Origin: Thioploca ingrica
GTDB lineage: Bacteria; Pseudomonadota; Gammaproteobacteria; Beggiatoales; Beggiatoaceae
Length of the DNA stretch: 64,000 nt
Assembly (NCBI GenBank): GCA_000828835.1
Contig: AP014633.1
Coordinates: 3,906,001 to 3,970,000, forward strand
Direction of reading: 5' to 3'
The notes beneath the pieces were generated by a model. The model worked only from the letters and a program-made list of their open reading frames with translations, made no database searches and was not told the origin of the DNA. The translations under genes were made by a program, and so were the position numbers. Below, piece after piece: positions 1-9,500 of this stretch. The first letter of the stretch is position 1. Each line of letters begins with the position of its first letter.

Positions 1-133
1 AAGCCATGCAAAGTGGGATTACTTCCAGTACCCTTGGGAAGGGGGCATATTGCCCGGCACGGTTCTATCGCGCCGGTGCGCTGGATTCGTTGGGTTGCGA
101 CAGATCCACAACCCAGCCTAGATTTAGAAGGCG

Positions 134-535
134 CTATTTAGCTTCAGACATTGCGAGCGTATCGTAATAGGAGCCCATATAACGGAAGACCGAGATATTG
201 CCGCGAAGGGAGGTTACGCTGCTCGCAGTAAAACGGCACCATTCAAACCCGCTAGGGTCGCTGCTGCTGCTGCCTGGAAGTTCTATCGAATGACCGGCAA
301 GTAGGGACACTGTAGTTGGACCGGTTACCACGGTCCCAACGCTGTTTATAAGTTCTACCGTGACGGACACGGTGGCGGTCGAAATGTTTACCACGTTGCA
401 CGCATGGTAACTTTGTCCAGAATCAGCCCAAACCGGTGAGGTAGCGATAACCGCCGCCTCCACGTTGGGGGCCACAGTGATTGCCGCCACGGCTAGCGCG
501 GCAAACGAGAAACGATTTTTCTTTGTTGAAATCAT
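134..535 (-). CDS. small secreted protein of unknown function
   Basis: About 133 residues. The reading frame opens ten codons further upstream, but the ATG at 535 is preceded by GGAGG and begins a good Sec signal peptide: a basic MISTKKNR stretch, then a hydrophobic Ala/Val run ending in VEA, with cleavage likely near residue 27. The mature part is Ser/Thr/Val rich with two cysteines (YHACNV and EWCRF) that could form a disulfide, and it looks all-beta. I do not recognise a named family. It stands alone, with about 270 bp of AT-rich DNA between it and the adhesin remnant on the other strand. Exported status is well supported; function is unknown. Confidence 0.6.
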   Translation of the reverse strand: MISTKKNRFSFAALAVAAITVAPNVEAAVIATSPVWADSGQSYHACNVVNISTATVSVTVELINSVGTVVTGPTTVSLLAGHSIELPGSSSSDPSGFEWCRFTASSVTSLRGNISVFRYMGSYYDTLAMSEAK

Positions 536-808
536 ACATCCTCCACAGAACACTTGTTTAAGCACTCAAATCCGAATTTAAACTTTCTAATCTCTATCTC
601 TTGTTTTTTAACATCAAACGTTATATAATAAAAACTGTTTAGTTATAAAATTATTTTAGCAACGTAACACGTCTATTTCCCTGTGTCAAGCCATGAATCA
701 GCCTCTTAAAAATCCGCTACAAGCATTACAGCATCCGCACGGAAGGAGCCTATGTAACCTGAGTTCGACGTAAGACAAAAAGCAATTAACAGTATTTTCT
801 TTGGCAAG
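536..808. other. AT-rich intergenic region with a short dispersed motif
   Basis: No gene is visible. Near 756-775 lies AACCTGAGTTCGACGTAA. A close relative, AACCTGAGTTCGATATAA, occurs near 14297-14314, suggesting a short dispersed repeat. The upstream edge probably carries the promoter of the minus-strand secreted protein. Confidence 0.4.
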
Positions 809-1659
809 ATGCTCCGGTTGGGTACTGGCGACGGTGGGGAGGTACAAGTCGAAGTGGCCGGCGACCTGCGCATTCAAGGCAGTAATTTTCTAGGCGTTCC
901 CAGTAGTATTTCCAGTAATACCCTAGCTACCGGTCGCGGGGGCAACGTGAAAGTACATGCCAATTATTTACAACTGAGTGACGGAGGGGTGATAACGGCC
1001 AATAGTTTAGGGATAGGTGATGCTGGAGAATTGAGGATACAAGCGGATACCCTAGAGATAGTTGATCGAGATGAAATAACTACTTCTGCTCAACAATCTT
1101 CAGGGGGTGACTTACGCCTCACCGTGACTGACCAATTGTATTTACGCCAAGGGCAAATGACGACCAGCGTTCAACGTGGAGAAGCAAATAATAATGGAGG
1201 GAATATTACGATTTCAACCCCTCAAGTTGTTGTCTTGAACCAAGGAGCAATCACTGCCCAAGCGTATGAAGGGCATGGCGGAAATATCCGAATGGTCGCT
1301 GAAAACTTCTTAAAAACCCAGATAGCCTCCTCAGCGCTTCTTCCAGATTAGGAATTGATGGAAAAATCATCATTGAGTCTCTTGATAAAACGTTTAGCGA
1401 CAATTTGTTTAGTTTAGCTACGGACTTCATGGATGCGAGTCGCTTATTACCCACACCTTGTGGAAAAAGGAGTTTTGAAAACGAGATGAATCGGAGTAAA
1501 TTTATTCTCCATCCCCTAGCGGGAAGTGCATTATCTCCCAATGACTTCCAACCCAGTCCCGGGTTCATTCGTCAGACGAAAAACTCGGCTTACCCCACGG
1601 CTTCAACCCGGCAAAATTCCCCGCAACCACTCACTTCCTTCACGGGTTGTCATTCATGA
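809..1659 (+). pseudogene. 3' remnant of a filamentous-haemagglutinin-type (TpsA) adhesin, frameshifted
   Basis: The translated product is the repetitive C-terminal part of a two-partner-secretion adhesin. It has beta-helix repeats with GGNV/GGNI turns (GRGGNVKVHA, GDAGELRIQAD, NNGGNITIS, GHGGNIRMVAE), then the typical end region DSLLSASSRLGIDGKIIIES...DASRLLPTPCG. These halves lie in different frames: the first runs to about 1320, and the second continues from the AAAAACCC run at 1313-1319 to the stop at 1657-1659. One indel in that homopolymer explains the break. The N-terminal secretion domain and signal peptide are missing. The region upstream of 809 does not continue the repeat, so the gene is truncated at its 5' end as well. 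The frameshift alone could be a sequencing error, but the 5' truncation could not. Confidence 0.75.
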
Positions 1660-1710
1660 ATTAGAAGGAAACCAACCTTTCTACAACGGACTTAATCAGG
1701 AAAAAAACCG

Positions 1711-2595
1711 ATGAACACACGTCCCTTAGTGAGCTTTGATTGGGCGATCAAACATCTCCTCCGAGACAAAGCCAATTTTGACATTTTAGAAGGCTTTCTC
1801 ACCGCTTTACTTCGCCAAGAACTCACCATCCTTTCCTTACTAGAAAGTGAATCGAATCAAGAAGACCGCAGTGATAAATTTAACTGCGTGGATTTATTAG
1901 TTGAAAATGACCAACATGAACTCATCATCATTGAAGTACAAAGTAACCGAGAAATTCATTATTTAGAAAGACTGTTGTACGGCACCTCTAAACTCATTGT
2001 CGAAAACCTAAACTTAGGGGATGACTATCACCAGATCAAAAAAGTTATTTCGGTGAGCATCTTATATTTTTTACTCGGCGAAGGTGAAAACGATTATGTT
2101 TTTTATGGTACCACAGAATTTTACGGTCTAAACACTCATTCCCATTTGAAACTTAAGCGGCATAAAAAAGCGGCGATTCTCGGCTTAGAATGGATTACAG
2201 CCAAAGACCTCTTTCCCGAATATTACTTGATAGAAGTAGAACAGTTTCAAGACATCATCCAAACCGATTTAGACGAATGGATTTACTTACTCAAACATTC
2301 AGAAGTGAAGCCAGATTTCAAGGCCAAGCATATTCAAAAAGCCAGAGAAAAATTAGCAGTGATGAATATGAATCCAGTAGAACGTAAAGCATTTGAAAGG
2401 TTTATGCTCAATCGCATGGATGAACGCGAATCCATCGAAAGTGCTAAAGAAGAAGGACGTGAGGAAGGACGTGAGAAAGGACGTGATGAGGAGAAATTCA
2501 GAATGGCCCAAGCGATGCTCGCAGAAAAACTGGATCTCGCTTTGATAGCAAAAATCACGGGTCTATCTATCGCAGAAATTCAACAGCTCACGTAG
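1711..2595 (+). CDS. Rpn family recombination-promoting nuclease / PD-(D/E)XK nuclease
   Basis: 294 residues, usual length for the Rpn/PDDEXK transposase-like nuclease family. The N-terminus (SFDWAIKHLLRDKANFDILEGFL) and the core match the family: an acidic residue in CVDLLV followed by IIIEVQSNREIHYLERLLYG, which supplies the D...ExQ catalytic triad. The C-terminus is a charged helix of repeated REEGRE motifs and a small LALIAKITGLSIAEIQQLT helix pair, also typical. Family members are metal-dependent DNA endonucleases that stimulate recombination in Escherichia coli; they are numerous and often mobile in cyanobacteria and Beggiatoaceae. The gene stands alone between an adhesin remnant and a DUF29 gene. 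The cellular role here is not known. Confidence 0.85.
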   Translation: MNTRPLVSFDWAIKHLLRDKANFDILEGFLTALLRQELTILSLLESESNQEDRSDKFNCVDLLVENDQHELIIIEVQSNREIHYLERLLYGTSKLIVENLNLGDDYHQIKKVISVSILYFLLGEGENDYVFYGTTEFYGLNTHSHLKLKRHKKAAILGLEWITAKDLFPEYYLIEVEQFQDIIQTDLDEWIYLLKHSEVKPDFKAKHIQKAREKLAVMNMNPVERKAFERFMLNRMDERESIESAKEEGREEGREKGRDEEKFRMAQAMLAEKLDLALIAKITGLSIAEIQQLT

Positions 2596-2714
2596 GATGC
2601 GCTGAGGAACGAAACACATCCTCTTGCGACATCACCATTAATGATGCGCTTCGCCAGCTTAGCATATCCGACAAGATCTTTCATGCGTTGGTTTCGATTG
2701 AGGTAGTTCCTTCG

Positions 2715-3173
2715 TCACCGTGTCCTCCGAACTTCATCCTCTTCAGGCCAAAATTCATTGTCCATGGCCTGCTCAAAAGTCCAAGGACATGATTCCGGAA
2801 AGGTATTTTTAGAAAGCCCGGTTTCCTTAGCCGCACCCGTGATAGCATATCGGTAACCACGTTCGATTGCTTCTGGCAGTTTATACTGAAGACTCGGGTT
2901 ATCTTTTATATGGTCCGCCAACTCGGCACGTTGTTCTTCAATACTGTATCGCCAACTATTGCCTCGATAGCCGGGTTGGTACTGCCATTTAAGCAAGTGT
3001 ATAAACAGGATCTTTAATCGGTTCTCCAGCTCACGTTTCAGGTTCTTACCCATATCTTCAATTTCTTCGGCAATATTTTTTAGGTCAGCTTCAGCTATCT
3101 TTCCAGTTCTAAGCAATTCTGCTTGCTGGTTAGTCCAACCGTAAAAATCAGTATCATACAGTGATTCACGCAT
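2715..3173 (-). CDS. DUF29 family protein
   Basis: 152 residues with the complete DUF29 layout: N-terminal YDTDFYGWTNQQAELLR, then NIAEEIEDMGKNLKRELENRL, HLLKWQYQPGYRGNSWRYSIEEQR, and the C-terminal FPESCPWTFEQAMDNEFWPE. The family is short, helical, cytosolic and of unknown function; it is abundant in cyanobacteria and large sulfur bacteria. A second DUF29 gene occurs at 24444-24884 and is similar over its whole length, so these are paralogues. No operon partner is evident. Confidence 0.85.
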   Translation of the reverse strand: MRESLYDTDFYGWTNQQAELLRTGKIAEADLKNIAEEIEDMGKNLKRELENRLKILFIHLLKWQYQPGYRGNSWRYSIEEQRAELADHIKDNPSLQYKLPEAIERGYRYAITGAAKETGLSKNTFPESCPWTFEQAMDNEFWPEEDEVRRTR

Positions 3174-3593
3174 AAATTTATTTCTGTAACAACTTAATGA
3201 GCATCTAAGGCTTTTTTCAAGATTAAAATATTATAGCAAGTAGCTTGGATGAAACGAAGTGAACCAGGATAGAGAACTATTTCCCCCTAAATTCCGCTAC
3301 GCTTCAACTTAATGGTATTGATCCAAAAAATAGATTTGCTGGTAATCCTCATGTTGCCACTGCAAAGCTTCTTGTTGGCAATAAATGAATTGACCTGCTT
3401 TTACTTCTTAAAAGAGCTAGACCGTGCGCCAAAGAGCAGGTATTATTTATTAATAAAAATTCCCGCACCAGGTCAGCAACGCCACATTAATTGGATAGCG
3501 GTTATCACCGCGAAGCGAACCCCAGGAAATTTTCAGCGGCAGTTAAACTGAGAATCATGGGAATCACCCAGCACGAGCGAGGAGAACATCATC
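3174..3593. other. intergenic region upstream of the glucan synthase gene
   Basis: No convincing gene. It contains one degenerate copy of the dispersed TTAACTTAATGGCATTG tag at 3304-3320. A 79-codon open frame at 3312-3551 has no recognisable protein character. A GAGGAG ribosome binding site lies about ten bases before the ATG at 3594. Confidence 0.5.
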
Positions 3594-6500
3594 ATGATCA
3601 AACTGTTTCGATTTTCAGCACGCGCTAGGAACACCTTGCTTAACGAGTTGGATACGGAGTTACTACACGCCGAATTATTCAGCATCGAGCAACTGAAACG
3701 TCACGCGGTAACGCTGGCCAGCCAGCAGCGACTTGATCCACATCCAGGACCGGATCGGTTACTGCCACGACTGGCGGATAACGAACGCGTTCTGTTGGCG
3801 TCCTATGACATGGTGACGGCCTCGGTTACGCCGGGACAACGGATCGTTCCGGCAGAGGCATGGTTGCTCGACAACTTTTATATCATTGAGCAGCAAATCA
3901 GCTTGGCACGTCGCCATCTGCCGCGAGGGTACAGCCGACAGTTACCACGGCTAGGAAAAGGAACCGCCGCTGGTTTTCCCCGCATCTATGAATTGGCTCT
4001 GGAATTGATCGCCCACCAGGACGGTCGCGTCAACAACGACAATGCCACTCACTTTGTCACTGCCTACCAGAGCGTTACACCCTTACAGCTCGGCGAACTG
4101 TGGGCATTTCCCATCATGCTGCGCCTGGCACTGCTAGAGAACCTTCGCCGCGTTGGGTTGCGGATTGCACAGCGGCGCAAGGAACGCGATGCAGCTATTG
4201 CCTGGGCCGATCACATGCTGGCGGTGGCTGAACAGGAACCAAAACAACTCATCCAGTTGCTTGCCAAATTTGCCAACGCCGATGTGCCGCTGACTGCGCC
4301 GGTTGTGGAGGAGTTTTATACCAGACTTCAATCCTTGGGGCCAGCATTGGCGTTCGTGCAAACCTGGATCGAACATCAGTTGCACGAACAAGGCACCAAT
4401 GCCACCCAGTTATTGCAAGCCGCTAGTCGCACCGCAGCGGCATATCAGATTTCCATTGCCAACAGTATCGGCAGCCTGCGCCTGATTAGCGCGATGGATT
4501 GGAAAGTGTTCGTCGAGACGCTCAGTGTGGTTGAACAGACCCTGCGCACCGATCCGACCCAAACATACGCCGACCAGGATTTTGCCACCCGCGACCGCTA
4601 TCGCCATGTCATCGAAGACATCGCCAGAGGGAGTTCGTGTAGTGAATCAGCGGTCGCACGCCAAGCGATTGCGCTCGCACAGGCCGCCGCAGAGCGATGG
4701 GGTACTCAGAACCGCTGCGCGCACGTGGGTTACTACCTGATTGATCACGGACGCGAGGTTTTGGAGCGGTCGGTCGGTTGCCGATTGTCGTGGCGGTTGC
4801 GGTTCACCCACGTCGTTCGGCATTTCTGCTTGACCTTATACCTGACCCCAATCTTTTTGCTCACTGCCTTGGCCACTGCGTTGGTGCTGTACTTTTTGGA
4901 TGCGTTCGGACTGGCCGGTTGGCACTACGGGTTCTTGGCGATCACCAGCGTCATCTGCGCTTCGGCGCTGACCGTGCCGTTCGTCAACCGACTCGTCACG
5001 CTACTCGTGCCCCCGCACACTTTACCGCGCCTGGATTTTTCACACGGCATTCCAGCGGCGCACCGCACGATGGTGATCGTCCCCACTTTACTGAGCAAGC
5101 CGCAAGACGTTACTGACCTTCTCGAAGCCCTGGAAATTCGCTATCTGGGCAATCGTGATGCGAACCTATTTTTTGCTTTGCTGACCGATTACCGCGACGC
5201 GCCGACGTGTACGCTACCCGACGACGAGGAATTGTTGACACTGGCACGCACCGGCATTGAAGCACTCAATGAGACTTACCGCCACGACCGACCCGGTATT
5301 TTTTACCTGTTTCAGCGGCCGCGGGTGTGGAATCCGCACGAGTGTCTGTGGATGGGGTATGAGCGCAAGCGTGGTAAATTAGAACAGTTTAATGCCCGAT
5401 TACGAAGTGATGAGTCAGCGGCGTTTTCTGACATTGTGGGCGATCTCTCTATTCTCCGTTCAATCCAGTACGTCATTACCCTCGATACCGACACCCAACT
5501 GCCCCGCGACGCAGCTCGCACGCTCGTTGGCAACCTAGCGCATCCGCTCAATCGCCCGATTTACGATGCCCAGCAGGGACGCATTGTCGCAGGCTACGCG
5601 ATTTTGCAACCGCGTGCGTCGATCAGCCTTTCCAGCGCGGGCCAATCCCGGTTTGCCCGGTTATTCGCGGGGGAAGTGGGCGTTGACCCTTACACCCACG
5701 AGGTGTCAGACGTTTACCAGGATGTGTTTGCGGAAGGTTCGTTCATTGGCAAAGGCATTTATGATGTGGACGCTTTTCGGCAGGCGGTTGATGGCCGGTT
5801 TCCGCAAAATCTCATTCTCAGCCACGACCTGTTGGAGAGCGGCTATGCGCGTTCGGCGTTGGTGACGGATGTTGAACTCATTGAGGCGCATCCGACCAGT
5901 GTGGCAGCGGATGCCAGCCGACGGCATCGCTGGATTCGGGGGGATTGGCAACTAGCCGGTTGGTTGCTGCCGTGGGTGCCCGGCCCGCACGCCACTCACG
6001 CGACGCGCCAATCGAATCCACTTACGGCTTTATCGATGTGGAAGTTGTTTGACAACTTACGCCGCAGCTTAGTTTCTCCCGCGTTGTTGGCATTACTGGC
6101 CGGCGGCTGGCTGTTTGGACTGGGAACGGCCTTGTTCTGGTTTGGACTGGTGGCGGGGGTGGTGTTTTTGCCCCCCTTGCTGAGCGTTGGCTTTGATCTC
6201 ATCCGCAAACCCACGGAACGCGATTGGCGGCTGCATCTCAACCTCGTCATCCAATCAGCCGGTCTACCGCTGGCACGGGCAGGATTAATGCTGATTCTGT
6301 TGCCTTATGATGCGCTACTGTGCTTGGATGCCATCGCACAATCGGGGGGGCGGATGTTGTTCACGCGACGCGGCTTGTTGCTGTGGCACACCCCGGCTTA
6401 TGCACGCAGCAATGCCCGTCGCACGTTGACCGATTTTTTTCTGGAGATGTGGATCGCGCCGGTGGTGGCGGTGGGGCTAGCCTTAGCCCTGGTACAAATT

Positions 6501-9500
6501 CGCCCGGTAGAGTGGGTGTCCTGGATGCCGTTCTTGTTGCTTTGGCTGATTGCGCCGGTGATTGGCTGGTGGTTCAGTACGCCGCTGGGGTCACCCGTCC
6601 CCAATCTGACTGTGGATCAACAACAGTTCCTGCGGACGCTGGCACGGCAGACGTGGCGTTTCTTTGCCAAGTTCGTTGGTCCGCAGGATAACTGGTTGCC
6701 GCCCGATAACTTCCAAGAGTATCCGGTTGAGAACATCGCCACGCGAACTTCTCCCACCAACATCGGCATGGCGTTATTGGCAAACCTGGTGGCTTACGAT
6801 TTTGGCTACATCCCATTGGGCGAACTGCTGCGCCGTACTGAACGCACCTTAGCCAGCTTGGAAAAGTTGGAACGTTATCACGGCCATTTTTATAACTGGT
6901 ACGACACGCGCACCCTGCAACCGCTTCACCCGCAGTATGTCTCTTCGGTGGACAGCGGCAACTTGGTGGGCTGCCTGTTGACCTTGCAGGCCGGGCTGGC
7001 TGAATTAAAAGACCGACCGGTGCTGTCAACACAAGTATTTTTAGGTTTAGAGGACAGCTTGCGCGTCCTGGTCAAACAGTTACTCGTGTCAGCCTCTCCG
7101 GCCTTTACGCAGCCGATTAACCGCTTGCAAGCTACCCTCATCAATACCCACTCATGGGAGGAGCAACCCCCCACTTTAGCCGCGACGCTCGTGCTGCTGG
7201 AGGATATCCAAGATGGTGCAGATCAGCTCATTGCAGCATTACCCGCGCAGAGTGAAGGTGAACTGCATGACTGGGTTCATGCGTTTTACCAACAGGCCCG
7301 GACCCTGCGCGATGAACTCAGCGACTTGATTCCCGATCCACAACCCTTCGAGTTTATACCGACCCTGCAAGTGCTAGCGCAAGCGAAAGCGATGGTCACT
7401 GAAGCCCCCGTGATGGCGTCTCCAGCGGCGGTGGAACAAATCAGAAGCATTGACAATTTGATCGGGCGCTGCCATGAATTCGCTACGATGGATTTTGAAT
7501 TTCTCTACGACCGGTCGTGCGATCTGTTGAGCATTGGCTATGACGTGGGGGAACGGCGGCGCGATCCGGCCTGTTATGACTTGTTGGCTTCGGAGGCACG
7601 CTTGGCGAGCTTCCTCCTCGTTGCGCAGCAACAAGTACCGCAAAAACACTGGTTCGTACTCGGTCGCCTGCTCACCAGTCGGGGGGGACAAGTGAGTTTG
7701 ATCTCGTGGAGCGGCTCGATGTTTGAGTACCTGATGCCACAGTTGCTCATGCCCAATTATCAGAACACCTTGTTAGATCAGACTTACAAGGCCGTGGTGT
7801 ACCGTCAGATCGAATACGGTCGGCAACGGGGGGTGCCTTGGGGCATCTCCGAGTCTTGCTATAACGTCACGGATATTCAACAGATTTATCAATATCGGGC
7901 GTTCGGTGTACCTGGTCTGGGTTTGAAGCGCGGCCTGGGGGATGATCTCGTTATCGCGCCTTATGCCAGCGCATTGGCCTTGACCGTGATGCCACGGGAG
8001 GCGTGTCGCAACTTGCAGCGGCTGGTCACTGAGGGTTTTCTAGGCGATTATGGATTATACGAGGCGATTGATTACACACCGTCGCGGGTGCCACGGGGCA
8101 AGAACTACGCTGTCGTACGCACGTTCATGGCCCATCATCAAGGCATGAGCCTGTTGGCACTTGAACAGGTATTACTCAATCAGCCGATGCAACGCCGATT
8201 TCTCTCTGATCCGCTGGTTCGGGCAACGGAGCGCTTACTTCAGGAACGTGTGCCAACGAAGGGTGCTATCTTGCACCCCCATGCGGCTGAAGTCAGTGCT
8301 GCTGCTAAGCCACCGACAGAAGCCGGTGCGATCATGCGTGTGTTTACTAATCCGAATACGCCGCTACCCGAAGTCCACCTGTTGTCCAACGGACGCTACC
8401 ACGTCATGGCGACCCATGCCGGGGGCAGTTACAGCCACTGGCGTGACCTGGCGATTACCCGGTGGCGTGAGGATGCGACTGCCGAAGGTTGGGGGACTTT
8501 TATCTATCTGCGCGACCGCGACACCGGGCGGTATTGGTCTACCACCTATCAACCGATCGGGCACAGAGCTGAACACGACGAGGCGATCTTTGTGCAAGCG
8601 CGTGCTGAATACCGGCGGCGCGATCAGGGCATTGATGCCCACACTGAGATCAGCGTGTCATCCGAAGACGATGTGGAGATTCGCCGCATCACGCTCACTA
8701 ACCTGTCGTCCCAACTGCGTCATATCGAGGTGACGAGCTATGCGGAGGTGGTGTTAGCTCCTTTGAATGCCGACTTGGCCCACCGCGCCTTCAGCAATCT
8801 ATTCGTGCAAACCGAAATTCTCCCCAAGCGCCAAGCGATTCTCTGCACGCGGCGACGGCGTACCCCGACGGAGCAGACCCCGTGGATGTTTCACCTGTTG
8901 GCCGCTCCGGGCGCAGTGACCGATATGCCGTCCTACGAAACTGATCGTGCCCAATTTATCGGCCGGGGTCGCACAGTGGCGAATCCACGCGCATTAGAGA
9001 GTCAAACCCGCCCCGCGCCGTTGTCGAATACGGCCGGGCCGGTGCTGGACCCCATTGTCTCAATCCGCAGCACCCTAACCTTACCCCCCGACGAATCCGC
9101 GACCGTGCAAATCATCTCCGGCATCGCGGATACCCGTGAGGCGGCCTTGGCCCTGCTTGACAAATATTGTGACCGGCACTTTGTTGAACGCGCCTTTGAG
9201 ATGGCTTGGTTTCAAAGTCAAGAGGTCTTGCGCCACCTCAACGCCACCGAAGCGGATGCCCAGGTTTACGGTCGCCTGGCGAGTTCCATCATTTACAGCA
9301 GTGCCTTGCGCCGTGCCGTCCCCAGTATCATCGCGCGCAACCGGCTGGGCCAGTCTGGGCTGTGGCGCTTTGCCATTTCCGGTGATCTTCCCATCATCTT
9401 GGTGCGCATCGGTGATCTGAATCGCATTGAGCTGGTTAAACAGACGCTGCAAGCCCACGCCTACTGGCGGATGAAGGGCCTGATGACCGATCTAGTGATC

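Noticed and set aside
3312-3551. 79-codon plus-strand frame before the glucan synthase
   Set aside because: It starts in a dispersed repeat, has no RBS and no recognisable protein character.
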